Made by a program: the position numbers and the translations under genes. Of a DNA stretch of 64,000 bases, positions 16,948 through 28,269 are shown piece after piece; within the stretch, counting starts at the first letter, position 1, and each line of letters starts with the position of its first letter. This DNA is from Streptomonospora sp. PA3 (GTDB lineage Bacteria > Actinomycetota > Actinomycetes > Streptosporangiales > Streptosporangiaceae): positions 1 through 64,000 of the forward strand of contig NZ_VTZW01000022.1 of NCBI RefSeq assembly GCF_009728995.1. The letters run 5' to 3'. The notes beneath the pieces were generated by a model, which worked only from the letters and a program-made list of their open reading frames with translations, was not told where the DNA came from and ran no database searches.

Positions 16948-17134
16948 CGCCCTGACACGTCCGGCGCTCCGCTCGGCCGCCGCCGTGCCTGCAGGCCGCG
17001 ACCGCGGCCGCTCCGGCACGTGTGTGTGCCGTTCTCGGCGGCGGAGTGAGCCGGCCGCCGCGGCCCTCGCGCGCGCGGCGGGTTCGGCGGACCGTGAGCA
17101 GGGCGCCCGCACGGGGCGGGCGCCCCATGCCGGC

Positions 17135-17731
17135 CTACTGGACCCCGAAGCCGCCGACGGGGGAGCGCAGGCCGTCGGGCCGGGACTCGGCGACCGCCCG
17201 GTCCGCGGTCTCCGGGGGCCTCCCGGCGCCGCGGACCAGGTAGGCGATCTCGATGGAGCAGGCGTCCCTGCGGGCGCGCACCGGATCGGTCAGGTAGAAC
17301 TCGAACCTGCCGCCCCACACCTCGCTCCTGCCCTCGCCGCGGTTCACCCACGCGAGTCCGCGCTCGGCCGCCCACTCCTGCAGTCGGGCGTGCGCGCCGT
17401 CGATGCGCTCGGGGGCGCCGTCGTGGACCAGCGCCACGTAGTCGCCCGCGGGGATGCACCCGGCGATCACGCGGCCGTCCCCGCGGACCGTGTCGTCGAC
17501 CGGGACGCCCACCTCCAGGATGTGCTCGCGGTCGCCGCCTCCGATCACCCAGTACCGGAAGAACGGCGGCCCCGCGGCGGCGATCCCCTTGCCGCTCAGC
17601 CAGTGCCGGACCTCGGTGACGAGCGCGGCCGCCTTCTCCCATTCGCGCGTGGTCACCTTCGCCGGGATCGCGACATAGGGCTGCTCGGCGCGCACCTCGT
17701 ATCTGGCCTCGTACCCGGGTTCACTGGTCAT
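17135..17731 (-). CDS. GyrI-like / effector-binding domain protein
   Basis: 198 aa. The fold is a stand-alone AraC effector-binding (GyrI-like) domain: YEVRAEQPYVAIPAKVT at the start, GPPFFRYWVIGGGDREHILEVG in the first half and a second repeat with VIAGCIPAGDYVALVHDG and GRFEFYLTDP near the end. Such proteins bind amphipathic small molecules; some hydrolyse or sequester toxins. Start taken at the ATG near 17731 with GGGGGGAG-type purine-rich sequence upstream; a GTG at 17809 is also in frame. No linked transporter or regulator. Confidence 0.72.
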   Translation of the reverse strand: MTSEPGYEARYEVRAEQPYVAIPAKVTTREWEKAAALVTEVRHWLSGKGIAAAGPPFFRYWVIGGGDREHILEVGVPVDDTVRGDGRVIAGCIPAGDYVALVHDGAPERIDGAHARLQEWAAERGLAWVNRGEGRSEVWGGRFEFYLTDPVRARRDACSIEIAYLVRGAGRPPETADRAVAESRPDGLRSPVGGFGVQ

Positions 17732-18131
17732 CGACTCCCCCCGCTTCTGCTTCGCCTCACCGCCGCGCCGCTCCCCCGCGGCCGCGACGGACTGACCACT
17801 CTCGGCCACTCTCCTCCCTCACCGGGCAAACCGCCCGGAAGGACACGGTCCGGCGGCCAACCGGCGCACATCCGCGCGTCCCGCCGCCCGTACCGCCCCG
17901 GCGCGGGGCGCCGCCGCGCGCCGAGCCGGGCCGAAGCAGGCCGCCGCGGTCCCGGGCGCGACCGCCGGTCACCGCATAGTCTGGAAAACCGACGGGCGTC
18001 CTCCCCCAGACCCCGAACCAGGGAAGCGTCAGGGGCTTCCCCCATACCCGAAGCGCCGCGAACGGCGCATCATGGAGATGGGAAGCACCCGCGAACGCCG
18101 CCTCCGGCGGTAGAGCGTCGAGGAGTTGAGG

Positions 18132-18776
18132 GTGGCTGTGCACGAACCGCCGTCCCGACCGCCCGCGGGCGGAAGGTGGGACCCAGTGCCCGAACGCCGC
18201 CGAAGCGGCGGCAAGGAGCTGCGCCTGACCCACGCCGACCGCGACACGGCGGTCGAGACCCTGCGTGAGGCCTACGCCTCCGGACAGCTGGACGAGAACG
18301 AGCTCGAAGAGCGACTCGGACTGGCCATCAACGCCAAGTTCCCCTCCGATCTGGAACCCCTGCTGGCCGACCTGGTGTCCTCGCGGCAGGGGGTGCCCGG
18401 CCGGAGTGCCAAGGCCCCCGCGGCCGACGACGGACCGCTTTCCGCCGCCGACCGCCTGCTGGCCGCGGCCGGACACTTCTCCGGGTACTTCTCCTTCGTC
18501 GGCCCGCTGCTGATGCTGCTGGTGAGCCGGGAGACCAGCCCGTTCGTGCGCCGGCACGTGACCGAGGCGCTGAACTACCAGCTCACCATCGCCGTCGGCG
18601 GCATCGTCGCCATGGGGCTCTTCTGGCTCCTCGTTCCCCCGTTCCTGTGGGCCCTGATGCTGGTGGGCTGGATGTTCCTGCCCGCGGTGGCGGGTTTCTT
18701 GGCCCTGGTCGGCGGAGAGATGCGCTACCCCTTCACGTGGCGCCCCGTCCGCGACGATCCGCCCCGCGAGGGCTAG
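18132..18776 (+). CDS. DUF1707 and DUF4870 membrane protein
   Basis: 214 aa. Residues ~33-85 form the DUF1707 domain (LRLTHADRDTAVETLREAYASG; LDENELEERL), a short actinobacterial N-terminal module. The C-terminus is a DUF4870 membrane domain with hydrophobic segments around SFVGPLLMLLV, LTIAVGGIVAMGLFWLL and WMFLPAVAGFLAL. Localised to the cytoplasmic membrane; function unknown. Start GTG 18132 preferred for the AGGAG (18121-18125); TTG 18126 and GTG 18138 are in frame. Confidence 0.8.
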   Translation: MAVHEPPSRPPAGGRWDPVPERRRSGGKELRLTHADRDTAVETLREAYASGQLDENELEERLGLAINAKFPSDLEPLLADLVSSRQGVPGRSAKAPAADDGPLSAADRLLAAAGHFSGYFSFVGPLLMLLVSRETSPFVRRHVTEALNYQLTIAVGGIVAMGLFWLLVPPFLWALMLVGWMFLPAVAGFLALVGGEMRYPFTWRPVRDDPPREG

Positions 18777-18869
18777 GCCGTGCGCTGCGCGGCCCCGTTG
18801 CGGCGCTGAGGCGCCCGTCCGTGCGCCGCCGCGCCCGGTGGGCGGCTCCACGGGCCCCGGACGGCAGAA

Positions 18870-18896
18870 GGCCCCGCCGGCGCTGCCGGCGGGGCC
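18870..18896. terminator. Bidirectional hairpin terminator
   Basis: GGCCCCGCCGGC (18870-18881) and GCCGGCGGGGCC (18885-18896) pair perfectly around a 3-nt loop between convergent genes ending at 18776 and 18930. Confidence 0.85.
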
Positions 18897-18929
18897 GTGG
18901 TGCATACGGCTCGGGGGCGACCCGGCCGG

Positions 18930-19529
18930 TCACTGCGTGACGCGGCCATTGAGGTCGCTGGCGGCCTGCTTGGCACCGGAGGAGGCGGTGTCCTTGGCCT
19001 CCTTGGCGTCGCCCTTGAGCTCGGCGCCGGTTCCCGTCACCTTCTCTTTGGCGTTCCTGGCCTTGGCGGCGAGCTGGTCGCGGGTCTCGCGGACCTGGTC
19101 GCGCGCCTGGTCGAGGTTCTCCTGCCACCGGGCGTCCTGAGCGGCCTGGCGCAGCCGCACCACGCCGTAGAGCGCGGCGGCGCCCGCCACGGCCGCTCCG
19201 GCGAAGACGAGGCTGCGCGGAACCCCGCGGCGGCCGCGGCGACCCAGGCGCATGCCGCGCTTGGGCTTGGGCGGTTCCACCCTGGTAGCCGCGGTGTTGA
19301 GGAGGTCTGCCACGCGGGGCGCGACGGTGTCCTCGACGCGGTGCGCGGCGGTTTCGAGGCGGGGGGCGGTCCATCCGCGTGCCTGGTAGAGGCGCTCGGC
19401 GGCAAGCTGCCGAGCCTGGTCGGCATAGGGGCCGAAGCGCTCGGACTGTTCGCGGGTGAGCTGCTGCAAACGGGCCAATGCCGCCTCAGTCTCGAAGCCG
19501 CCCTTGTGGCGCTTCAGTGTTCTGGGCAC
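18930..19529 (-). CDS. DUF5324 family protein
   Basis: 199 aa. The N-terminal half is helical with the family-type ERFGPYADQARQLAAERLYQ and WTAPRLETAAHRVEDTVAP segments, then a single membrane segment (SLVFAGAAVAGAAALYGVV, ~residues 105-123) and a long amphipathic, coiled-coil-like tail rich in K/E/A. This is the layout of the actinobacterial DUF5324 family, which often sits near cyclophilin and rhomboid genes as here. GTG 19529 follows AAGGAGGTCACC. Function unknown; probably membrane-anchored. Confidence 0.75.
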   Translation of the reverse strand: MPRTLKRHKGGFETEAALARLQQLTREQSERFGPYADQARQLAAERLYQARGWTAPRLETAAHRVEDTVAPRVADLLNTAATRVEPPKPKRGMRLGRRGRRGVPRSLVFAGAAVAGAAALYGVVRLRQAAQDARWQENLDQARDQVRETRDQLAAKARNAKEKVTGTGAELKGDAKEAKDTASSGAKQAASDLNGRVTQ

Positions 19530-19879
19530 GGTGACCTCCTTTTCCTTCAGTCTCGATGTGCCCCTGCCCGGTAGCAGGCGACCTATGCGCGTGGTCCCGG
19601 TTACACCGGTCGCCGACCGGGCCGCCGCAGGGCTGCCACGCGGGCTTTTCGGGCGTTATCCACGCGTTATCACCAACATACTGTGCATTCGCCGAAACGC
19701 CGCCGATCCGACACGCGAAGGTCCGAGTCGGCCGGAGTCGGCCGCGGAGACCCTCGGGACACGCGGCTTTCGTCCCCGTCCGCGGACCGTCCCGCGCGTG
19801 CCGCTGTGCGGGAACGGGAGCGGGGCGGCTGCGGGTAACGTGGGGCGCGCAAGCGACAACTACGGAAAGGCGCACCCAG
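19530..19879. other. Divergent promoter region, no gene seen
   Basis: 350 bp between the DUF5324 gene and the cyclophilin gene. It is AT-richer around 19660-19690 (TTATCACCAACATACTG), where promoters are expected, but I cannot fix -35/-10 boxes. Confidence 0.4.
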
Positions 19880-20407
<528 letters not shown>

Positions 20408-20422
20408 GCGGCGGCTGCAGCC

Positions 20423-21322
20423 ATGGAATCCTCCCCCGCTGACGGCTCCGGGCCGGGCGCCGCGCACGTACCCACCTGCTACCGGCACCGCGGCCGCGAG
20501 ACCTATCTGCGGTGCTCCCGGTGCGACCGCCCCATCTGCCCCGACTGCATCCGCGAGGCGCCGGTGGGCCAGCATTGCCCCGAGTGCGTCGCCGAAGGCA
20601 ACCGCAGCGTGCGGCAGTCGCGCACCGTCTTCGGCGGCCGGGTGATCTCGCGGCCCGTCGTGACCTGGACGCTGCTCGGCCTGATGGGAGCGGGGTTCCT
20701 GGCCCAGCTCGCCGATCCGGGCCAGCGGATGACCGTCCTGTTCGCGATGTACGGCCCCGCCGTCGCGGGCAGCGGGGAGTGGTACCGGCTGCTCACCTCG
20801 GCGTTCCTGCACGGCGGGGTGACCCATCTGCTGTTCAACGCCCTGGCGCTGTACATCCTCGGCCGGCAGGTCGAGGCGGTGCTGGGGCACGCGCGTTACA
20901 TCGCGCTGTGGGTCCTCAGCGCCGCCGGCGGGTCGGTGCTGAGCCTGCTGCTGGCGCCGCAGGAATGGTCGGTGGGGGCCTCGGGCGCCATCTTCGGGCT
21001 GTTCGGCGCGGTCTTCGTGATCGGCCGCCGGCTGCGGCTGGACATCCGGTTCATCGTCGGCCTGCTGGTGGTGAACCTGCTGATCACGTTCCTGGTGCCC
21101 AACATCTCCTGGACCGGGCACATCGGGGGCCTGATCACCGGAGCGCTACTGGCGGCCGGATACGCCTACCTGCCGCTGGGCAGTCGCACGGGCGCGGCCG
21201 GGCGGCGCGGGCAGGCGCCGGCCCACTGGCTGGCCACCGCGGGAGTGGCCGTGCTGCTGGTGGGAGCGGGGATCGCGGGCGCCGCGCTGCTGCGGCAGGG
21301 AATCCTCCTGCTTGGACCGTAG
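20423..21322 (+). CDS. Rhomboid family intramembrane serine protease with N-terminal zinc finger
   Basis: 299 aa. N-terminal B-box-like zinc finger (CYRHRGRETYLRCSRCDRP, then CPDCIRE and HCPECV). The membrane domain has about six helices with the rhomboid signatures: HGGVTHLLFNALALY, the nucleophile in WSVGASGAIFGLFG (Ser of GASG) and the catalytic His in SWTGHIGGLITG. It cleaves transmembrane substrates inside the membrane; the substrate is unknown. Follows the cyclophilin gene by 15 bases. Confidence 0.92.
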   Translation: MESSPADGSGPGAAHVPTCYRHRGRETYLRCSRCDRPICPDCIREAPVGQHCPECVAEGNRSVRQSRTVFGGRVISRPVVTWTLLGLMGAGFLAQLADPGQRMTVLFAMYGPAVAGSGEWYRLLTSAFLHGGVTHLLFNALALYILGRQVEAVLGHARYIALWVLSAAGGSVLSLLLAPQEWSVGASGAIFGLFGAVFVIGRRLRLDIRFIVGLLVVNLLITFLVPNISWTGHIGGLITGALLAAGYAYLPLGSRTGAAGRRGQAPAHWLATAGVAVLLVGAGIAGAALLRQGILLLGP

Positions 21323-21442
21323 CGGCCGCGCGCGAGGCGCGCCCGCCCGCCGCGGTGCGGCGCGCCTCGCGCGCGGGACGGCATAGCAGGGCCCCGCGCC
21401 GGCGAATCGGCACAGGGTTGTCGCGACATGCGAAAAACCGCT

Positions 21443-21473
21443 GCCCACAGCCTGTGGATAACCCTGTGGACAG
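21443..21473. promoter_or_regulatory. Two DnaA-box-like sites between rhomboid and crgA
   Basis: TGTGGATAA (21453-21461, the complement of TTATCCACA) and TGTGGACAG (21465-21473, complement CTGTCCACA) sit 12 bp apart, preceded by CCCACAG that forms a small palindrome with CCTGTGG. They lie in the 242-bp gap between convergent genes. Two boxes only, so not an origin; they could titrate DnaA. Confidence 0.45.
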
Positions 21474-21564
21474 CCGACTGCCCGGTTGTAGCGGTGATAA
21501 GCGGCGGTCGGATGAATGGCGGCGGGTCAGCGGCGCGGAGCCGGGGACCGGGGCGCACCGCGCC

Positions 21565-21819
21565 TCAGTGCCAGCGCGTCCCCAGGACGAGCGCGAGGAT
21601 GATCCCGCCGAAGCCGATGGCCAGGTTCCAGTTCCCCAGGTCGCTCATGTAGGGGATCATCGTTCCGGCGATGTAGTACACCGCGATCCACAGCACGCCG
21701 AGCACCATCAGAGTGACCAGCGTCGGCAGCACCCACCGCGGGCTGACCTTGGGCTTGGCCGCCGACGGCGGAGGCGTGTAAACGGCCTTCTTCTTGCGAT
21801 CGCTGCGGGACTTGGGCAC
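21565..21819 (-). CDS. crgA: Cell division protein CrgA
   Basis: 84 aa, the usual size. A basic N-terminus (PKSRSDRKKKAVYTPPP) precedes two membrane segments, LPTLVTLMVLGVLWIAVYYI and LAIGFGGIILALVLGTRWH (each at most 20 residues), the standard CrgA layout ending in TRW. CrgA is a membrane divisome protein that links FtsZ, PBPs and CwsA and holds back Z-ring assembly in sporulating actinomycetes. GTG 21819. Neighbouring pknB and rodA/pbpA are its classical context. Confidence 0.95.
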   Translation of the reverse strand: MPKSRSDRKKKAVYTPPPSAAKPKVSPRWVLPTLVTLMVLGVLWIAVYYIAGTMIPYMSDLGNWNLAIGFGGIILALVLGTRWH

Positions 21820-22034
21820 GGTCGCTGCTCCAAATACGAATCGGCCGGAAACTACGAGACTGGCACTTTCAGTCTACGCCCAATCGAGCGGTTGCGGGAC
21901 GCCCGCGGCGGCCGCTGCACCGGGCGATGCGCCGGTGGCCTGCGGAAACCCCGCCCCCGGTCGGGATGAGCCGCGTTAATGCCGCCCGCCCCGACCGGGG
22001 CCTGCGCCGCTGCGCCGCGGCGCCCCCGCCGAGG

Positions 22035-23807
<1,773 letters not shown>

Positions 23808-23890
23808 GTCGTGAACTGTTCCTCGTAATCTACGCGGCGCGCAAGGGCTCCGCGTCGCCTGGCGAGTGTCGGGTCATCGCGTGTTGCCGG

Positions 23891-25399
23891 TCAGCCTTCC
23901 CCCGCGCCTGCCGTGGAGCCGCCGCCTGCGGTACCACCGGTGTCGGTGCCCCCGCCCCCGGTTTCGGAGCCGCCGTCGTCGTCCCCTCCCCCGGGCGGTG
24001 TCTCGCCGCCGTCGGGCGCCTCGGTCTCGGACCCTCCCGTGCCGCCGGTGGGCTCGGTGGTCGAACCGCCGTCGCCGCCGCCGCCCGGCGGCGGGGCCGA
24101 CGTGGCCGGCTGGGTCGGCTGCGGCTGGTAGTCGGTCTCCTCGTCGGGCGGCGTGTAGTCCTCGGTGCCGGAGTCCTCCTCATAGGTCTCCTGCTCCGTC
24201 ACCGTCGGCTGCGGTTCGGGCGAACTGCTCTGCGATTGGTTCGGCTCCAGGTTGCCTACCTTGTTCCCCTCCGAGCCGGGCTCGCCGCCCATGCTCCACA
24301 GGCGTCCGGCCCAGACGACCCCGAGCACCAGGAGCGCCGTGGCCGCGACCGCGGCCAGCACCAGGGGGACGCTCACGCGGCGCCGGGGGGAAGCGGAGTC
24401 AACACTATCGGAGCCGCGCGCACCGTCCGCCGGAGGCATCGCGCCCCCGGCCACCGGGGTGAACTGGTCGGGGGTGTGGGAGGCGGCGGCGCCGGCGACC
24501 ATCGTGTGGGCCGGGTCGGGCAGGTCCATTGCCGTGGTCGCGCCGGCTCCCAGGTCGCTGCGCAGCGCCTGGGTCGCCGCAGCCACCTCGCCGGCCGACT
24601 GCGGGCGGGCATCGGGCGACTTCTCCAGCAGCCGCATGACGAGCGCGGCGGCCTGCGGCGGTACGGAATCGGGCAGCGGCGGCGGTGGCTCCCGGGTGTG
24701 GGCCAGCGCCAGCGCCAGCGGGGTGTCGGAGGTGAAGGGCGGCTGGCCGGCCAGGCATTCGTAGGCCACCACGCCCAGCGCGTAGATGTCGGAGGCGTGG
24801 GTGGCCGGGCGGCCCGACGCCTGCTCCGGAGAGATGTACTGGGCGGTGCCCATCACCATGCCGGTCTGGGTGAGGGTCACCGACTCGTTTCCGCGCGCGA
24901 TGCCGAAGTCGGTCAGCTTCACCGTGCCGTTCTCGGTGACCAGCAGGTTGCCCGGCTTGATGTCGCGGTGGACGACGCCGCGCGCGTGGGCCGCCGCCAG
25001 CGCGGCCGCGGCCTGGCCGACGATGTCCAGCGTGACGCTGGACTCCAGGCCGTCGTTGCGCCGCAGGATCGACGACAGCGGCTCGCCCGGCACGAGCTCC
25101 ATGATCAGGAACGCGTGGCCGTCCTGCTCGCCGTAGTCGTAGACCTGGGCGATACCCGGGTGCGACAGGCCCGCGGTGATGCGGCCCTCCGTGCGGAACC
25201 GCTCGCGCGAGGTGGGCTCGGCCATCTGCGCGGGATGCAGCAGCTTGACCGCGACCTCGCGGTTGAGCAGGGTGTCCTCGGCGCGCCAGACGGTGCCCAT
25301 GCCGCCGGAGCCGATCTGCTCCTGGAGCCGGTAGCGCCCGCTGAGCACCGTGCCCGCCAGGGAACCTGGGCCGGGGGAGCCCGCGTCGTTCTCGCTCAC
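23891..25399 (-). CDS. pknA: Serine/threonine protein kinase (PknA-like)
   Basis: 502 aa. Kinase domain with IGSGGMGTVWRA, AVKLLH, HRDIKPGN, DFGIARG and APE-equivalent SPEQAS. A membrane segment (VPLVLAAVAATALLVLGVVW, ~residues 347-366) separates it from a long extracellular Gly/Thr/Pro/Glu-rich tail without PASTA domains, as in PknA. It phosphorylates division and cell-wall proteins together with PknB. The start overlaps the pbpA stop by ATGA, so it is translated in the same operon. The tail is low-complexity, about 115 residues. Confidence 0.92.
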   Translation of the reverse strand: MSENDAGSPGPGSLAGTVLSGRYRLQEQIGSGGMGTVWRAEDTLLNREVAVKLLHPAQMAEPTSRERFRTEGRITAGLSHPGIAQVYDYGEQDGHAFLIMELVPGEPLSSILRRNDGLESSVTLDIVGQAAAALAAAHARGVVHRDIKPGNLLVTENGTVKLTDFGIARGNESVTLTQTGMVMGTAQYISPEQASGRPATHASDIYALGVVAYECLAGQPPFTSDTPLALALAHTREPPPPLPDSVPPQAAALVMRLLEKSPDARPQSAGEVAAATQALRSDLGAGATTAMDLPDPAHTMVAGAAASHTPDQFTPVAGGAMPPADGARGSDSVDSASPRRRVSVPLVLAAVAATALLVLGVVWAGRLWSMGGEPGSEGNKVGNLEPNQSQSSSPEPQPTVTEQETYEEDSGTEDYTPPDEETDYQPQPTQPATSAPPPGGGGDGGSTTEPTGGTGGSETEAPDGGETPPGGGDDDGGSETGGGGTDTGGTAGGGSTAGAGEG

Positions 25400-26835
25400 T
25401 CGTTGATCACAGCCTCCATCATCTCCTTCGCGATCGGAGCGGCGAGGGTGCCGCCGCTCTGGCCGCCGTGTTCGACGACCACCGCGACGGCGACCTGCGG
25501 GTCCTCGGCCGGTGCGAAGGAGATGAACCAGTTGTGTGTGGGACCGCTCGCGGTCTCGGCGGTGCCGGTCTTGCCGGCGACGTGGATACCGGGGATGGCG
25601 CCGGCGGGGCCCGAGGCCTCATCGCCCTCGGTGACGCCGATCATCATCTGGGTCAGATCCTCAGCGGTGCTGGAACTGATCGCGTTGGAATAGACCTCGG
25701 GCTGGGCGGCCTTGACCTCCTCCAGGTTCGAGTTCTGCACCGAGTCGACCAGGTAGGGCTTCATGACGTCGCCGTCGTTGGCCACGCCGGCGGCGACCAT
25801 GGCCATCTGCAGGGGCGTCGCCTCGACATTGGCCTGGCCGATTCCGCTCCGGCCCAGGATATTGGGATCGGTCTCCAGGGGAGACGAACTTTCCACGACC
25901 GGTAGCGGGATCTCCATCGGGCCCTGGTTGAAGCCGAACGCCTCGGCCTGCTCGTGCATCTTCTGGCCGCCGAGTTCGATCGCCCAGTTGGCCATCGAGG
26001 TGTTGCAGGAGATCTCGATCGAGTGCGCCAGCGAGTCGGGGGCCCCGTTGTTGCACGGCCCGCCCCAGGCGTTGGGCAGCGGCGCGCCCAGGTCCAGAGT
26101 CGCCGGGGCCTCCTGCGTGGACTCCGGCGTGGCGCCGTTCTCCAGCGCGGCGGCGGCGGTGACGACCTTGAACGTCGACCCGGGCGGGTAGACCTGCTGC
26201 AGGCCGCGGTTGAGCAGCGGCTGCTGCTCGCTGGCCTCCAGTTCGGTCCAGTTCTTGGCCGCGGCGTCGGTCTCGGTGACGCTGGCGACGCTGTTGGGGT
26301 CGTAGGTGGGGTGGGAGTAGGAGGCCAGCACGGCGCCGGTCTCGGGGTCGAGGGCCACGGCCGCGCCGTTCTTGCCCAGCGACTGGAACCCGTCCATGGC
26401 GGCCTGCTGCGCGCCCGAGTCCAGCGTCAGGTAGACGTCGGCCCCCTTGGGTTCCTCGCCGGTGAGCATGTCGCGGAAGTTGTTCACCGCCAGCAGCTCG
26501 TTGGAGCCGTCCAGGAACGAGTTCTCGGCCCGCTCGATTCCGGTGGCCGAGCCCGCGCGGAACGCGCCCACCACCGGCGCGTACATGGAGCCGTTCTCGT
26601 AGTGGCGCTGGAACTGCTCGCTGTCGCCGCCCACGGGCTCGGAGTAGGCGACCTCCTCGCTGCCCACCAGGATCGAGCCGCGGTGCTGGGTGAGGCTCTC
26701 GATGAACTGGCGGCGGTTGTAGGGGTGCTCGCGCAGCGTCTCGGCCTGGAACGTCTGGATCCAGGACACGTTGAGCAGCAGCACCCCGAAGAGCGCCATG
26801 GTGAACAGCGCGAGGCGTCGGATGGGCTTGTTCAT
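25396..26835 (-). CDS. pbpA: Class B penicillin-binding protein (PBPA)
   Basis: 479 aa, a short class B PBP. An N-terminal membrane anchor (LALFTMALFGVLLLNVSWIQ) is followed by a dimerisation domain and a transpeptidase domain with SxxK (VYPPGSTFKVV), SxN (ISCNTSMANWA) and KTG (VAGKTGTAE). It cross-links peptidoglycan outside the membrane and works with the SEDS glycosyltransferase RodA encoded just upstream. The start overlaps rodA by ATGA (26832-26835) and its stop overlaps pknA. Confidence 0.95.
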   Translation of the reverse strand: MNKPIRRLALFTMALFGVLLLNVSWIQTFQAETLREHPYNRRQFIESLTQHRGSILVGSEEVAYSEPVGGDSEQFQRHYENGSMYAPVVGAFRAGSATGIERAENSFLDGSNELLAVNNFRDMLTGEEPKGADVYLTLDSGAQQAAMDGFQSLGKNGAAVALDPETGAVLASYSHPTYDPNSVASVTETDAAAKNWTELEASEQQPLLNRGLQQVYPPGSTFKVVTAAAALENGATPESTQEAPATLDLGAPLPNAWGGPCNNGAPDSLAHSIEISCNTSMANWAIELGGQKMHEQAEAFGFNQGPMEIPLPVVESSSPLETDPNILGRSGIGQANVEATPLQMAMVAAGVANDGDVMKPYLVDSVQNSNLEEVKAAQPEVYSNAISSSTAEDLTQMMIGVTEGDEASGPAGAIPGIHVAGKTGTAETASGPTHNWFISFAPAEDPQVAVAVVVEHGGQSGGTLAAPIAKEMMEAVINE

Positions 26836-28268
26836 CGTGAAATCACCTGGGTCGCGCCTTCGTCCTGAATGGCCTGGGGGGCGGGCTTGCGTGCGTTGTT
26901 GCTCATCCGCATCAGCAGGGCGAGCATGATCCAGCTCGACAGCAGCGCCGAACCGCCCTTGGCGACGAAGGGGATGGTCGCACCGGTCATCGGGATCACC
27001 CGGGTGACCCCGCCGATGACGACGAACGTCTGGAACGCGATCAGGAACGAGATCCCCGATGCGAACATCTTGATGAAGAGCTCCTTGGAGGCCAGCGCGA
27101 TGCGCATGCCGCGCTCGACCAGCAGGGCCATCGACAGCAGCATGACCATGATCCCGGCCAGCCCCAGCTCCTCACCGAAGGCCGCGAAGATGAAGTCGTT
27201 CTGCACCTCCGGCACGTAGCCGGGCTTGCCGCCGCCCAGGCCGGTTCCCGTCATGCCGCCCTCGGCCAGCGCGAACAGGCCCTGGACGAGCTGCTGGCTG
27301 TTACCGAGGGTGTTGCAGAACGAGTCGGGGTTGGCCATCGCCTCGTCGGTGCAGTACACGTCGGGGCGGAAGGCCTCAAGCCAGGTGACCATGCGCACCC
27401 GGAAGTGCGGGACGAACGGGTAGATCGCCGCGCAGGCGCCGAAGAACGCGGTGAGGCCGATGACCAGCCAGTTGGCGCGGTGCGTGGCGACGTAGATCAT
27501 CGCCAGGAAGGTGCCGAACAGCATCAGCGAGGTGCCGAGGTCGTTCATCAGGATGACCAGCACGATGATGCAGAAGCCCCACATGACCGCCATTGGCGCG
27601 GTGTCGCGCGCCCGGGGCAGGTCGAGCACCTTCACGGGGCCCACCTTGATCTGCCGCGAGGCCAGCGCCATCACGTCGCGCTTGCTGACCATGTAGCCCG
27701 CCAGGAAGATCACCAGGGCGATCTTGGCGAACTCCGAGGGCTGCAACGTGGTGACGCCCAGGTTGATCCACTGCCGCGCGCCGTTGACCGTCATGCCCAG
27801 GCCCGGGATCGCGGGCAGGAGCAGCAGCACCACCGCGCTCAGCGCCATGATGTAGGGGTAGCGCTGCAGCGTGCGGGGCTCCTTGAGGAAGTAGACGACG
27901 GCGGCGAACACGGCCATGCTGGCCGCGGTGAGGATCAGCTGGTCCAGCGCGCTGCCCCGGGAGGTGTCGCCGGTTGCCTCGAACAGCCGCCACAGCATGG
28001 CGATGCCCAGGCCGTTGAGCAGGGTGGCCAGCGGCAGCAGCAGCGGATCCGACCACGGTGCGAAGAACCGGATGAACAAGTGCGCCAGCAGCGCCAGCCC
28101 GCCGAAGAGCACGCCGTAGACGAACAGGCTGGCCGGCATCTCGCCGTTGCGCGTGAGACCGGCCTCGACCATGGCGAACAGCGTGAGCGCGACCGCGAAC
28201 ACCGTCATGACGAGTTCGGCGTTGCGCCGCTTGACCGGCGGCAGCTGCGTGGGTGCCTCTGTCGTCAC
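26832..28268 (-). CDS. rodA: SEDS family peptidoglycan glycosyltransferase RodA/FtsW
   Basis: 478 aa polytopic protein with about 12 membrane segments. SEDS signatures: MTVNGARQWINLG, LQPSEFAKIALVIFLAGYM (motif PSEFAK) and later GGGKPGYVPEVQNDFIFAAFGEE with MTGATIPFVAKGGS. Polymerises lipid II into glycan strands with its partner PBPA. The GTG start at 28268 lies one base from the pstP stop, the stop overlaps pbpA. Assigned to RodA rather than FtsW from the operon. Confidence 0.94.
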   Translation of the reverse strand: MTTEAPTQLPPVKRRNAELVMTVFAVALTLFAMVEAGLTRNGEMPASLFVYGVLFGGLALLAHLFIRFFAPWSDPLLLPLATLLNGLGIAMLWRLFEATGDTSRGSALDQLILTAASMAVFAAVVYFLKEPRTLQRYPYIMALSAVVLLLLPAIPGLGMTVNGARQWINLGVTTLQPSEFAKIALVIFLAGYMVSKRDVMALASRQIKVGPVKVLDLPRARDTAPMAVMWGFCIIVLVILMNDLGTSLMLFGTFLAMIYVATHRANWLVIGLTAFFGACAAIYPFVPHFRVRMVTWLEAFRPDVYCTDEAMANPDSFCNTLGNSQQLVQGLFALAEGGMTGTGLGGGKPGYVPEVQNDFIFAAFGEELGLAGIMVMLLSMALLVERGMRIALASKELFIKMFASGISFLIAFQTFVVIGGVTRVIPMTGATIPFVAKGGSALLSSWIMLALLMRMSNNARKPAPQAIQDEGATQVISR

Positions 28269-28269
28269 C

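Noticed and set aside
21443-21473. DnaA boxes as the replication origin
   Set aside because: Only two boxes, and neither dnaA nor dnaN is adjacent; an actinomycete oriC has many boxes.
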